Positions 18,242 to 27,210 of a stretch of DNA of 64,000 nt are shown here, piece by piece. Numbering within the stretch: the first letter of the stretch is position 1; each line of letters begins with the position of its first letter. This DNA is from SZUA-229 sp041589175 (lineage in GTDB: Bacteria > Pseudomonadota > Gammaproteobacteria > SZUA-229), in NCBI GenBank assembly GCA_041589175.1, contig JBFHWF010000003.1, positions 13,119 through 77,118 on the forward strand, given 5' to 3'. The translations under genes and the position numbers were made by a program. The notes beneath the pieces are model-generated. The model searched no databases, was not told the origin of the DNA, and worked only from the letters and a program-made list of their open reading frames with translations.

Positions 18242-19672
18242 ATGAAAAGAAATCACTCAGTGCGTATCGCAGTCGCTGCAGCACTCGCGAGCGGCTTTAT
18301 TAGTACTCAGGTGTCAGCAGCGGGTTTTGCACTTATCGAAAACAGTGCCAGTGGTATGGGTAATGCTTATGCGGGTGCCTCAGCAGTTGCTGAAGATGCC
18401 TCAACCGTATGGTTTAATCCAGCGGGTATGACGCGCCTCAAAGGAAGTCAGATAGCAGTGGCAGGGCATATTATTCTCCCAGATGCTAAATTTAATGATA
18501 ATGGTTCTGCACAAAGTCCGGCAGCAGGTGGTATTCCACTATCGGGTGACACTGATGATGGCGGAGCGAGTGCGTTTGTGCCGAACTTCTATTATGTTAC
18601 AGAGCTGGGTGGAAATGCCTGGTTTGGTGTAGGTGTAACAGTACCATTTGGGTTATCAACGGATTATAGTGATGGATGGCTTGGTCGCTATCATGCCACC
18701 CTGTCTGAAGTTTCAACTATCAATATTAATCCCAGTTTTGCATTTAAACACGACGATAAACTTTCAATTGGCCTTGGCTTAAGTTTTCAGTACATTGAAG
18801 CCAAACTGGAAAACAGAATTGATTCGACTCTGACCTGTGCAGGCATTCAGCAGGTTATTGATGCTCAATCTCCTGGTGCCGGTGCAGCAGTTGATTGTTC
18901 CGGGACGACATTTCCCGGTGATGCCAGCATCGATAGTGCACAGTCACTGGAAGGTGATGACTGGAACTGGGGCTGGAATCTGGGCATGTTGTATGAGATT
19001 GATAGTAGTTCGCGTGTAGGTGTTTCCTATCGCTCATCGATTGATGCAAACCTTGAAGGTGATGTCGACTTTACTCTGGATCCAAGTTTACAGACTGCGC
19101 TGGCCAGTTTTACTAATCCGCCTTTCGCCGGTACATCAGCACAGGCATTTGCGGCGTTTCTGTCAGATACTGGCGTAAAGGCGGGTATTGAGTTGCCTTC
19201 GCAAATTTCGGTAAGTTACTACCGTGATGTGTCAGAAGACTTCGCGATTCTGGCGGATATCACCTGGACGGAATGGAGTAATTTTGATGCGCTCGTTATC
19301 AAGTTTGATAACCTGGTTCAGCCAACGTCAACTCAGCCTGAAAACTGGGAAGACTCTTTCCGATTTGCTATTGGTGCAAACTATCGTATGGATGACAGTA
19401 CATTGCTGCGCTTCGGTGTTGCCCATGACCAGACACCTATTCCAAACGCCGAAGATCGTACTGCACGTATCCCAGGTGATGACCGTACCTGGCTGAGCCT
19501 GGGTGCAACGTTTGATCTGGATGCCGAAACCAGTATTGATGTCGGATTTAGTCATCTGATTGTCGGTGATGCTGAAATCAATAACTCGGTGCCTGGCTCA
19601 GGGCAGACGCTGACGGGTGAGTTCGATGCGGATGTTAATATCCTCAGCGTACAGGGTAACTTTAAATTCTAA
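18242..19672 (+). CDS. FadL/OmpP1 family outer membrane transport protein
   Basis: A 476-residue outer membrane beta-barrel of the FadL family, which lets long-chain fatty acids and other hydrophobic compounds cross the outer membrane. The ATG at 18242 gives a clean signal peptide (cleavage about 25, after STQVSA) and the mature N-terminus AGFALIENSASGMGNAYAG, the plug (hatch) region typical of FadL. WFNPAGMTRL carries the conserved NPA motif, and the chain ends with the aromatic NFKF expected for barrel assembly. An upstream in-frame start at 18173 would spoil the signal peptide. It closes the acyl-CoA synthetase/thioesterase unit. Confidence 0.93.
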   Translation: MKRNHSVRIAVAAALASGFISTQVSAAGFALIENSASGMGNAYAGASAVAEDASTVWFNPAGMTRLKGSQIAVAGHIILPDAKFNDNGSAQSPAAGGIPLSGDTDDGGASAFVPNFYYVTELGGNAWFGVGVTVPFGLSTDYSDGWLGRYHATLSEVSTININPSFAFKHDDKLSIGLGLSFQYIEAKLENRIDSTLTCAGIQQVIDAQSPGAGAAVDCSGTTFPGDASIDSAQSLEGDDWNWGWNLGMLYEIDSSSRVGVSYRSSIDANLEGDVDFTLDPSLQTALASFTNPPFAGTSAQAFAAFLSDTGVKAGIELPSQISVSYYRDVSEDFAILADITWTEWSNFDALVIKFDNLVQPTSTQPENWEDSFRFAIGANYRMDDSTLLRFGVAHDQTPIPNAEDRTARIPGDDRTWLSLGATFDLDAETSIDVGFSHLIVGDAEINNSVPGSGQTLTGEFDADVNILSVQGNFKF

Positions 19673-19694
19673 GTTAAACACGCCAGGCTGAAAA

Positions 19695-19727
19695 AAAAGC
19701 CCCCGGCACAGTGTGTCTGGGGCTTTT
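19695..19727. terminator. Bidirectional intrinsic terminator
   Basis: An inverted repeat AAAAGCCCC/GGGGCTTTT with an A-rich left flank and a T-rich right flank. It lies between the convergent fadL-like gene and the minus-strand gene ending at 19734, and has the right sequence to stop transcription from both sides. Confidence 0.85.
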
Positions 19728-19733
19728 CTATTT

Positions 19734-20222
19734 TCAGCCTCTCAGTTTCCATAAAGGCGTCTGGTCTTTATCGATAAGCTGATGTTGTATCAGCCAGTCC
19801 AGCGCATCTTCAGCATCTGATGTGAACCACGCCTCGCTGGAACCCAGCCGAAAAGTGTAACCCCATTCATCCATGTCACGGAACATCTGTGCTCTGTTAA
19901 AGCCGGGCAGGTAGTCGCTCAGGAGAATCGATAGATAACACACCGCATTTTCTTCATCAAAATCGCCACCCGCATTGGTGTGTAACTGGTGGCGTCGCTG
20001 TGCAGGCATGCAGATGTAATGGCAGGACTCGTGGAGAGCAGAGTGCACCGGTGTGTCGTTACGAATGTAGAGTGAATCAGCAACCAGACCAGCCTCCGGT
20101 TCACCAAACCAGCTGCCGGGAATCTTTTCGCCTTCGTCGACAATCTTGAGTCGCAGGGAATAGCGCGACAATACATTGCGCAGGGAGTCGTAGCCAATTG
20201 CCTGACAGCAGACAACAGGCAT
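19734..20222 (-). CDS. Uncharacterised conserved protein with an HExxH motif
   Basis: A 162-residue cytoplasmic protein of no assigned function. It carries H64-E65-S-C-H68 (in SALHESCHYIC), a zincin-type HExxH metal motif, followed about 22 residues later by DEENAVCYLSILLSD, in which E90 or E91 could be a third ligand. There is no signal peptide or membrane segment. I believe similar proteins occur in other gammaproteobacteria. It begins two bases after the rdgB stop as third gene of rph-rdgB-this. A metallopeptidase or other zinc enzyme is possible but unproven. Confidence 0.75.
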   Translation of the reverse strand: MPVVCCQAIGYDSLRNVLSRYSLRLKIVDEGEKIPGSWFGEPEAGLVADSLYIRNDTPVHSALHESCHYICMPAQRRHQLHTNAGGDFDEENAVCYLSILLSDYLPGFNRAQMFRDMDEWGYTFRLGSSEAWFTSDAEDALDWLIQHQLIDKDQTPLWKLRG

Positions 20223-20224
20223 GG

Positions 20225-20812
20225 TTAGCTGAGCTGCTCAAGTAATGACTGGAGTGCTTTTGCGCGATGGCTAATCCTGTTTTTTTCTTCAAGGCTCAGT
20301 TCAGCGGCACTGCATTGTCGGTCTGCTAGCCAGAACAGGGGGTCATAGCCGAAGCCACTGTCACCACGGGGCGCAGTAAGAATCGTGCCTTCCAGTGATC
20401 CCTGTGCAATGACGGGCGTCGGATCGTCAGCGGATTTCATAAAAACCATGACACACTGATAACGAGCCGTGCGCTGTTCTGGCTCGATGCCATCGAGAGA
20501 TGCGAGTAGCTTCTGGTTGTTTGAGACATCTGTTGCGCCATCGCCGGAAAAGCGCGCGGAATAGATTCCGGGTGCTTTGTTCAGTGCATCGACTTCGATG
20601 CCTGAATCGTCAGCAATGGCTGGCAGGCCAGTATATTGACAGGCATTACGGGCTTTCTTGATGGCATTCTCGACAAAGGTCAGGCCATCCTCAACGGCTT
20701 CAGGCACATCGAAGTCATTTTGTGAAAGCACCTCAAAACCGGCGGATGACAGGATAGCGTTCATTTCTCGAAGCTTGCCAGCGTTGCCGCTGGCGAGAAC
20801 GACCTTGTTCAT
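20225..20812 (-). CDS. rdgB: XTP/dITP diphosphatase
   Basis: RdgB removes non-canonical purine nucleotides (dITP, XTP) by hydrolysis to the monophosphate and pyrophosphate, keeping them out of DNA and RNA. It is 195 residues, the usual length. The N-terminal VVLASGNAGKLREM and the ADDSGIEVDALN, GIYSARFSG and GDSGFGYDPLF motifs are diagnostic. It overlaps rph by four bases (ATGA), the usual order in proteobacteria. Confidence 0.96.
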   Translation of the reverse strand: MNKVVLASGNAGKLREMNAILSSAGFEVLSQNDFDVPEAVEDGLTFVENAIKKARNACQYTGLPAIADDSGIEVDALNKAPGIYSARFSGDGATDVSNNQKLLASLDGIEPEQRTARYQCVMVFMKSADDPTPVIAQGSLEGTILTAPRGDSGFGYDPLFWLADRQCSAAELSLEEKNRISHRAKALQSLLEQLS

Positions 20813-21525
20813 GCGGACAGGGCCTCTTCCTGGGCCTGCATCAGTTCGCCAATGCCCTTACGAGCAAGCTCAAGCATGGCATTGAGTTCATCCATGCGAA
20901 ATGCATGACCTTCAGCCGTGCCCTGAACTTCGATAAAGGCATCGGCATCGTTCATCACGACGTTCATATCAGTTTCGGCATTGGAGTCTTCCGGGTAATC
21001 CAGGTCCAGCACAGGGGTGCCGTTATAGATGCCCACAGAAACCGAAGCCACCTTTCCGAACAGTGGGTTCTTGTTGATTTTCTTATTGTCGAGAAGATAC
21101 TGGATCGCATCCGCGAGCGCGACATAGCCGCCAGTAATAGACGCAGTACGCGTACCACCATCAGCCTGAATGACATCACAGTCAATCGTTATGGTGTGTT
21201 CACCCAGTGCGTCCAGGTTGATTGCTGCACGTAGAGAGCGACCTATCAGACGCTGAATTTCGAGTGTTCGTCCACCCTGTTTACCACGGGAGGCTTCGCG
21301 CCCGGTACGCGTGCCGGTTGAGCGAGGAAGCATACCGTACTCGGCCGTAACCCAGCCGGAACCCTTGCCGCGCATCCAGCCAGGAACCTTGTTCTCGACC
21401 GAGGCGGTACACAGTACTCGGGTATTGCCAAATTCAACCAGCACAGAGCCTTCGGCATGCATGGTGTAATTTCGTGTTAGTTTGACCTGTCGCATTTCAT
21501 CAGGCGCACGGTTACTCGGTCTCAT
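20809..21525 (-). CDS. rph: Ribonuclease PH
   Basis: Phosphate-dependent 3'-5' exoribonuclease that trims tRNA and other structured RNA 3' ends. From the ATG at 21525 it is 238 residues; AGGAGA lies just upstream, and this start gives MRPSNRAPDEMRQ, the family N-terminus. The motifs GNTRVLCTASVE, RQ-like GREASRGKQGGRTLEIQRLIGRSLR and DCDVIQADGGTRTASITG (phosphate/RNA site) are intact. First gene of rph-rdgB-hypothetical, and divergent from yicC, with which it forms a common RNA-processing neighbourhood. Confidence 0.96.
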   Translation of the reverse strand: MRPSNRAPDEMRQVKLTRNYTMHAEGSVLVEFGNTRVLCTASVENKVPGWMRGKGSGWVTAEYGMLPRSTGTRTGREASRGKQGGRTLEIQRLIGRSLRAAINLDALGEHTITIDCDVIQADGGTRTASITGGYVALADAIQYLLDNKKINKNPLFGKVASVSVGIYNGTPVLDLDYPEDSNAETDMNVVMNDADAFIEVQGTAEGHAFRMDELNAMLELARKGIGELMQAQEEALSA

Positions 21526-21640
21526 ATTTTCTCCTGTCATAGATACGGTGAATTATACTGTTTTTATCGTGCTCAAGTCATAATCTTGTTTGCACGTGTT
21601 ACACTGAGCAAATCGAGTGTCGGATGATAAAGGGTAAATT

Positions 21641-22507
21641 ATGACAAACAGCATGACGGCCTTTGCAAGTAGTGGTGAGGAGCAGCCCTGGGGGTCCATT
21701 GTTTGTGAGCTACGCACGGTGAATCATCGTTATCTTGATATCTCGATCAAACTCCCTGAAGAATTACGTGCACTGGAAAACCCGATACGTAGCCGGCTGA
21801 CTGAGCGACTGAAGCGGGGCAAGCTTGAGTGTGTGTTGCGATATCGAGCACAGCCTGTAGCAGAATCAGGGATGCAGATTAATGAAGCGCGTGCAGAAGC
21901 CGTGCTCAAGGCCTGCCAGGCAGTGAATAAGCGTCTGCATCAGCCGAGTGAAATTAATGCTATTGAAGTCTTGAAGTGGCCCGGTGTGGTCGAAGAGGCA
22001 GATATTGATCTTACATCGGTGTCTGAGGTGGCACTGAAGCAGTTTGATGTTGCACTGGATGCGCTGTGTGAATCACGTATGGCGGAAGGCTTGCGATTGC
22101 AGCAGATGATCGAAGAGCGATGTCAGCAGATGCAGCATATTGTGACGCAGTTAAAGTCCCGTAGAGAAGATATCATGCAGAGCGTACGTCAGCGCCTGCA
22201 GTCGCGACTTGAAGACTTAAAAGTCGAATGTGATAACGAGCGGTTTGAGCAGGAGGTGGTATACCTGTTACAGAAAATCGATGTAGATGAAGAGCTGGAT
22301 CGTTTGCAAAGTCATCTTACAGAAGTTGCGGATGTATTTTCCCGAAAGGAACCAATAGGGCGTCGTCTGGATTTTTTAATGCAGGAATTTAATCGTGAAG
22401 CAAACACGCTTGGATCCAAATCGCCGGATATTGAATCTACGCAATTTGCAGTTGAACTTAAAGTACTAATCGAGCAGATGCGTGAGCAGGTGCAGAATAT
22501 CGAGTAG
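21641..22507 (+). CDS. yicC: YicC family endoribonuclease
   Basis: A 288-residue member of the YicC family, reported in E. coli to be an endoribonuclease. The N-terminal SMTAFASS and ELRTVNHRYLDISIKLPEEL segments and the C-terminal GRRLDFLMQEFNREANTLGSKS block are the family signatures. The middle is largely helical (IVTQLKSRREDIMQSVRQRL). AAAGGG lies upstream of the ATG. It is divergent from rph over a gap of about 115 bases and converges with the receiver gene, only 11 bases apart. Confidence 0.93.
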   Translation: MTNSMTAFASSGEEQPWGSIVCELRTVNHRYLDISIKLPEELRALENPIRSRLTERLKRGKLECVLRYRAQPVAESGMQINEARAEAVLKACQAVNKRLHQPSEINAIEVLKWPGVVEEADIDLTSVSEVALKQFDVALDALCESRMAEGLRLQQMIEERCQQMQHIVTQLKSRREDIMQSVRQRLQSRLEDLKVECDNERFEQEVVYLLQKIDVDEELDRLQSHLTEVADVFSRKEPIGRRLDFLMQEFNREANTLGSKSPDIESTQFAVELKVLIEQMREQVQNIE

Positions 22508-22518
22508 ACGCTGTAGCG

Positions 22519-22893
22519 TTAGTCAGTTATATCGGCAGTTAATGAGTGAATGCTGGACACCAGCTTGGTAAAATCTACGGGCTTCGTTTCGTAAGCATCA
22601 CAACCGGCTTCCAGGCCACGCAGAATGTCACTATCCCTGGCATGAGCTGAAAGACCAATGATTGGTATGTGTTGTGTTTTAGAGGCTGCCTTGAGGCGCC
22701 GAGTGGCTTCCCAGCCATCCATCACGGGCAAACTCATGTCCATTAATATAATGTTCGGATAAAATTTGCTTGCCTTGTCGATAGCTTCTTCACCATTGAC
22801 TGCGCTACATATATCAAAACCTCTCCTTTCCAGGCGCCGACATATCATATCCAGGTTCATTTCATTGTCTTCAACAACCAGTATTTTAATCAC
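22519..22893 (-). CDS. Single-domain response regulator (DivK-like receiver)
   Basis: A receiver domain of 124 residues with no output domain. The phospho-acceptor is the Asp in ILMDMSLPVMDGWEA, with VVEDN near the start, the GLSAHA switch region and ETKPVD at the end. I chose a GTG start at 22893, which overlaps the stop of the histidine kinase gene (GTGA); the longer ATG reading frame from 22911 adds six residues inside the kinase gene. Last gene of a three-gene operon, so it is probably phosphorylated by the adjacent kinase and passes the signal by protein-protein contact. Confidence 0.9.
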   Translation of the reverse strand: MIKILVVEDNEMNLDMICRRLERRGFDICSAVNGEEAIDKASKFYPNIILMDMSLPVMDGWEATRRLKAASKTQHIPIIGLSAHARDSDILRGLEAGCDAYETKPVDFTKLVSSIHSLTADITD

Positions 22894-24404
22894 ATTAAAC
22901 GACCCGTACATGCTTCGGATTTTAGCGGTAGTCGCGCAGTGAATGTAGACCCACTACCAAGCTCGCTTTCAACAATAATGTCGCCACCCATAAGTCGACA
23001 GAAGCGGCGGCAGATGGCAAGCCCTAGTCCAGTGCCGCCATATTCACGTGTTGTTGAGTCATCAGCCTGAACGAACTCGGTAAACAGGCGCTCTACCTGT
23101 GCTTCGTCAATGCCAATGCCTGTATCGATAACCTTAAAGTTCACCATGTTGTAGCGGTCAACATCTACTTCGAGGTGAATGTCTCCATTGCGTGTGAACT
23201 TGCATGCGTTTGAAATAAGATTGAAGAGTATTTGCTTAACGCGAGTGACATCAGAGCACATGGTCAGGCTGGGGTCGTTTATCTGATAAGTGAAATGATT
23301 GTTGTTGTTTTTAACCATGGGGGAAACCATGCTGGCAGTTTCATTTATCATCGGCTTGACATCAAAGACTTCCGGCATTAACTGCATCTTTCCAGCTTCA
23401 ATTTTCGAAATATCCAGAACGTCATTAATAAGGTTCAACAGGTGTTTACCCGCACTTGAAATTCGCTCAAGATCTTTCAGTGTCTGCTTGTCTCTATCGC
23501 TGGTTTCTTCAAGGAGTAATTCGCTGTAACCAATGATTGCATTTAGTGGTGTACGTAGTTCATGGCTCATGTTAGCAAGGAAGGCGCTTTTTGCCTGGCT
23601 AGCTGCAAAAGCCTGATCACGCGCATGGGTAAGTTCATCGGTCAGTGACTGCAGGGCATCACGTTGTTCCTGTACCTTGAGTGTCGCCATGCGTCGCTCG
23701 CTGGCCTGTGATGTCAGCTTCTTCTCATTTTCCTGAATATGGTCAAACATCTTGTTCATAAAACTTGCAAGAACACCAAATTCATCTTTGCTGTCGATAT
23801 CAAGTCGAATATGCTTGTTACCAGAGGCAAATTGCTGAATAGCACTTTCGAGTTTCTGAAAGGGTTGGCGCACATATTTGTCGATAATCAGGCCGAGAAA
23901 TGCACCCAGTGCAACGAGTGAAATACTGAAGGCCATAAAAATCTGAATTTGCCTGTTGCGAACGGCCTGTTCAATGGGTGTTGCAAGTGCATTGATGACA
24001 AGACGAGGGTGGTTTTCAAATTCTCTTTTGATAAGGTGTAGTGAGTCGGCGGCGTGGCCAAAACTAAACAGGCGATTGTTGTAGATGATTTCGACTTTGT
24101 GAAAATCATCGCTCGCAAGCAATGGGCTAACGATGTTGTTGAGTCTCTCTTCCAGTGCTTCACTGTTGGTTTCGACCTGTATTAAGACTCGATAGGATAG
24201 TTGATCGAGTAGCATCTGTTGCTCGTTAACCGTTTTTTCTCGCACCTGGCTGATTAACAGGCTCGCAAATAACATGCTGAAGAAAGTAAGCGACCAGAGC
24301 ACAATCGAGGTAATGCGAACTGCAATTTTGGCCTGCCAGTTTCGTGACCAGTCTTCGGTGACATGAATTGCGCGTTGTAAGGTGGAGCCAGATTGCTGTT
24401 TCAT
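22890..24404 (-). CDS. Membrane sensor histidine kinase with HAMP
   Basis: A 504-residue kinase from the ATG at 24404, which overlaps the stop of the preceding gene (ATGA). TM1 is about 22-48, a periplasmic loop of about 95 residues follows, and TM2 is about 142-166. A HAMP domain (QPFQKLESAIQQFASGNKH) and coiled coil lead to a classical HisKA domain with the phosphorylated His in MSHELRTPLNAIIGYSELL. The ATPase domain shows LISNACKFT, DTGIGI and GGTGLGLAIC. The GTGLGL form suggests a normal autokinase. The cognate receiver overlaps its end. Confidence 0.92.
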   Translation of the reverse strand: MKQQSGSTLQRAIHVTEDWSRNWQAKIAVRITSIVLWSLTFFSMLFASLLISQVREKTVNEQQMLLDQLSYRVLIQVETNSEALEERLNNIVSPLLASDDFHKVEIIYNNRLFSFGHAADSLHLIKREFENHPRLVINALATPIEQAVRNRQIQIFMAFSISLVALGAFLGLIIDKYVRQPFQKLESAIQQFASGNKHIRLDIDSKDEFGVLASFMNKMFDHIQENEKKLTSQASERRMATLKVQEQRDALQSLTDELTHARDQAFAASQAKSAFLANMSHELRTPLNAIIGYSELLLEETSDRDKQTLKDLERISSAGKHLLNLINDVLDISKIEAGKMQLMPEVFDVKPMINETASMVSPMVKNNNNHFTYQINDPSLTMCSDVTRVKQILFNLISNACKFTRNGDIHLEVDVDRYNMVNFKVIDTGIGIDEAQVERLFTEFVQADDSTTREYGGTGLGLAICRRFCRLMGGDIIVESELGSGSTFTARLPLKSEACTGRLM

Positions 24405-24790
24405 TTTAGCCCCATTTTTCGAAGTGCCATGACCATGGGGCAAATGCCAGTGACACCGGCAAGTAACAGCATGAGTGCAACAAACCATGGAAAAAACCAG
24501 AACAGGTTTTCGGTTTGATGCAGTACGCCGAGCAGGATCATTAGCATCACGATCCAGCGTAGCATGCGCTCAGCGTCATAGTTGAATAAGTAGTGAGAGT
24601 TCTCGCCCTCGGTAACACGAATCATGTTGTCGGGGTACAGAGCTCGGGTAATGAGTATAGGGACGCGCCAGTTAGTGAGTCCTTCGAAAGTCATGAGGAC
24701 GAGTAAGCCCCACACGGCGTAGTCAAACCTGAAGAACAGGAATACCAGCATTAGAAGCCCGATATACAGGCGGTAAGCTCTTTCCGTCAT
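24401..24790 (-). CDS. DUF2892-like inner membrane protein
   Basis: A 129-residue integral membrane protein with about four hydrophobic segments: two in the first 36 residues and two between about 72 and 117. The C-terminal part, FPWFVALMLLLAGVTGICPMVMALRKMG, matches the DUF2892 (YgaP membrane domain) pattern. An amphipathic region in the middle (YPDNMIRVTEGENSHYLFNY) would be soluble. It is first in an operon with the histidine kinase and receiver (4-base overlap with the kinase), so it may help sense the signal; that is inference. Confidence 0.78.
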   Translation of the reverse strand: MTERAYRLYIGLLMLVFLFFRFDYAVWGLLVLMTFEGLTNWRVPILITRALYPDNMIRVTEGENSHYLFNYDAERMLRWIVMLMILLGVLHQTENLFWFFPWFVALMLLLAGVTGICPMVMALRKMGLK

Positions 24791-24978
24791 TGCGCTGATT
24801 CTTGTTATTGTTAATTCTTGTAGCCTGAGCCTTCAAGCCGTGGCCATACCCGAGGGATATGTCGGGAGATGAAGGAACCTTGCTAAATCTTTGCCCACAT
24901 ACTAACTAATGGACTGTGCTGTATTATATTTTTAGCGGGTGAAGACAATTGCCTTCACCCGTGCACGTTACTGAAGCG

Positions 24979-25695
24979 TTATGACTTCTTAATTTCCAGT
25001 AATTCAATTTCGAATATCAGAACCTGGTTGGGTCCAATATCCGCACCTGCGCCACGTTCACCATAGGCGAGTTCCGATGGAATAAACAGCTTCCATTTTG
25101 CGCCTACTTTCATCATCTGCAGCGCTTCCGTCCAGCCTTTGATGACGCCATTAACCGGGAAAGTTGCCGGTGAATTACGCTTGTATGAGCTGTCGAATAC
25201 CTTGCCGTCAAGCAGTGTCCCAGTGTAATGGGTGACAACGGTATCTGTTGCAGCAGGCGTGTCACCTGAGCCGGCTTCAATGATTATGTATTGTAGTCCA
25301 CTTTCCGTGGTTTTTACGCCGTCTTTAGATTTGTTGTCGGCGAGGAATTTTTCCCCTTCAGCTGCATTCTTACTGGAAAGTTCCTGATGTTTCGCCTGTT
25401 GCTTTTCCATCATGTTTTTCTGGAAAGCCTGCATCGTGGTCTGCATATCTTCACGGCTTAGCTGGGGCTCCTTGCCCGCAATGCTGTCCTGCAGGCCGAG
25501 GATGAGGGCGTCCTGATCAATCATTTCCTTGATGGGTGCAATCTGCGATCCCATCTGGGTACCAATGGTGTAGCTGGCCTTGTTCATTTCGGTATCGAGT
25601 TTGATGGGCTCAGCCGTGCTGCTTTGCTGGTTGCATCCGTTCAATAGCCCCGCCATGCCTATCGCGAGTGCTGCTTTGCTAAGTTGTTTGTACAT
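24979..25695 (-). CDS. FKBP-type peptidyl-prolyl isomerase lipoprotein (FkpA/Mip-like)
   Basis: A 238-residue envelope proline isomerase. The lipoprotein signal peptide has the lipobox LLNGC (lipidated C21). A helical dimerisation domain (SYTIGTQMGSQI through the Gln/Lys-rich helix EKQQAKHQELSSK) precedes the FKBP domain from about 130, with VVTHYTGTLLDGKVFDSSY, GVIKGWTEALQMM, LAYGERGAG and GPNQVLIFEIELLEI. The order matches Mip and FkpA, folding helpers of the periplasm. It is divergent from the DegQ-type protease gene, another envelope quality-control factor, sharing a 130-base intergenic region. Confidence 0.92.
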   Translation of the reverse strand: MYKQLSKAALAIGMAGLLNGCNQQSSTAEPIKLDTEMNKASYTIGTQMGSQIAPIKEMIDQDALILGLQDSIAGKEPQLSREDMQTTMQAFQKNMMEKQQAKHQELSSKNAAEGEKFLADNKSKDGVKTTESGLQYIIIEAGSGDTPAATDTVVTHYTGTLLDGKVFDSSYKRNSPATFPVNGVIKGWTEALQMMKVGAKWKLFIPSELAYGERGAGADIGPNQVLIFEIELLEIKKS

Positions 25696-25826
25696 TATCT
25701 GCCCTTGAAATCTGGAATCAAAGACGCACGTTATCAGTAGCCCCGCTCAGGTTCAAGTCGTAGCACGAAGAACTTTTCTGAAGGCCACGGGTCTGTGAAG
25801 TGTTTTGAAATGAAAGGAGAAATTTG

Positions 25827-27182
25827 ATGGCACGTCTATGGCTGATATTGCTGGTATTGAGTACAGCGATGCCTGTACATGGCGCCCTTCCCCAGGAGGT
25901 CGATGGTAAGCCACTGCCCACGCTGGCCCCTATGATACAGAAGGTGGCCCCCGCCGTTGTGAATATTTCAACGCGTAGCCGCATCAACCGGCAACAGCAC
26001 CCGCTGTTGAGTGATCCCTTTTTCAGGCATTTCTTCCGTCAGCATGATGAGAGGCCATCACGTACTCGCCCTAGCAGCCTGGGCTCCGGCGTCGTGATTG
26101 ACGCTGAAAAAGGTCTGGTCATTACCAATCATCATGTCGTCGGGCGTGCTGACGAGATCACCGTTACGCTCAGGGACGGGCGAGAGCTAAGAGCAGAGCT
26201 GCTGGGTAAAGATCCTGAGGCCGATGTTGCACTATTGCAGGTGCCAGCGGTTGCGTTAACAGAAATTCGAATTGCAGACTCCGATCAGCTGCAGGTGGGT
26301 GATTTTGTTGTGGCCATTGGTAATCCCTTTGGTCTTGGGCAGACGGTGACGTCTGGCATTGTGAGTGCCGTCGGCAGAAGTGGCTTAGGTATAGAGGGGT
26401 ATGAAGACTTTATCCAGACGGATGCCTCGATTAACCCGGGAAATTCCGGTGGTGCACTGGTTAACCTGCGTGGTGAGCTGGTTGGAATGAATACGGCCAT
26501 TCTGGCACCCGGAGGGAGTGGTGGAAATGTGGGTATCGGCTTTGCGATTCCCTCGAACATGGTGATGCAGATTGTGGCGCATCTGGAAGATCATGGTGAA
26601 GTACGGCGAGGTGTGCTTGGGGTGGTTACCCAGGATCTCACGCCGGATCTGGCGCAGGCCTTTGGTATTACAAGCCGTCATGGTGCTGTGATTGCCCGTG
26701 TGTTTGCCGATTCAGCAGCTGCCCGTGCAGGCCTTCAGGCGGGTGACGTGGTGGTCGAAATTAATGGTCGGAAGGTGAAGAACTCAGCCGATATGCGTAA
26801 TCGCGTCGGTTTACTGAAAATTGGCGATGAGCTCAGGATACGTCTGCTGAGGGACGGTAAGAAAGTGTCAGTTACCGCAAAAATCGCGCAGCCAGAACTC
26901 ACATCTATCGGTGGAGAGAAGCTTAATCCCAGGCTGGCGGGTGCAGTGCTGGCACAGGTGCAGGAGCCGGATAATCCGGAGCAGACTCTGATTGTTGTGG
27001 CTGAGGTGGCGCAGGGTAGTCCGGCCTGGTATGCGCGACTGCAGAAAGGTGATGTGATTATTTCTGTTAATCGACAGGCGGTTAGTAGTCTCAAGCAGCT
27101 TAAATCTCGAGTGGCATCACAGCGTCAGCTGCTGCTGAGTATCCAGCGCGGTAACCGGGCGATGTTTCTGTTACTCAAGTAG
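25827..27182 (+). CDS. degQ: Do/DegQ family periplasmic serine protease
   Basis: An HtrA-type protease/chaperone of 451 residues that degrades damaged envelope proteins. The signal peptide (MARLWLILLVLSTAMPVHG) is followed by a trypsin-like domain with the catalytic triad visible as H in TNHHVVG, D in DPEADVALLQV and S in NPGNSGGALVN, then two PDZ domains (about 250-340 and 355-450). The ATG at 25827 follows AAAGGAGA at good spacing and is preferred to a TTG three bases earlier. DegQ is the nearest name; DegP or MucD-type naming is equally possible. Confidence 0.92.
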   Translation: MARLWLILLVLSTAMPVHGALPQEVDGKPLPTLAPMIQKVAPAVVNISTRSRINRQQHPLLSDPFFRHFFRQHDERPSRTRPSSLGSGVVIDAEKGLVITNHHVVGRADEITVTLRDGRELRAELLGKDPEADVALLQVPAVALTEIRIADSDQLQVGDFVVAIGNPFGLGQTVTSGIVSAVGRSGLGIEGYEDFIQTDASINPGNSGGALVNLRGELVGMNTAILAPGGSGGNVGIGFAIPSNMVMQIVAHLEDHGEVRRGVLGVVTQDLTPDLAQAFGITSRHGAVIARVFADSAAARAGLQAGDVVVEINGRKVKNSADMRNRVGLLKIGDELRIRLLRDGKKVSVTAKIAQPELTSIGGEKLNPRLAGAVLAQVQEPDNPEQTLIVVAEVAQGSPAWYARLQKGDVIISVNRQAVSSLKQLKSRVASQRQLLLSIQRGNRAMFLLLK

Positions 27183-27210
27183 CGTGAAGCTGGCAGGTCA
27201 ATATGCTGAC

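Noticed and set aside
24936..24961. CGGGTGAAG/CTTCACCCG hairpin after the FKBP gene as an intrinsic terminator
   Set aside because: The stem is good, but on the transcribed minus strand it is followed by an A-rich rather than T-rich stretch, so I did not call it.
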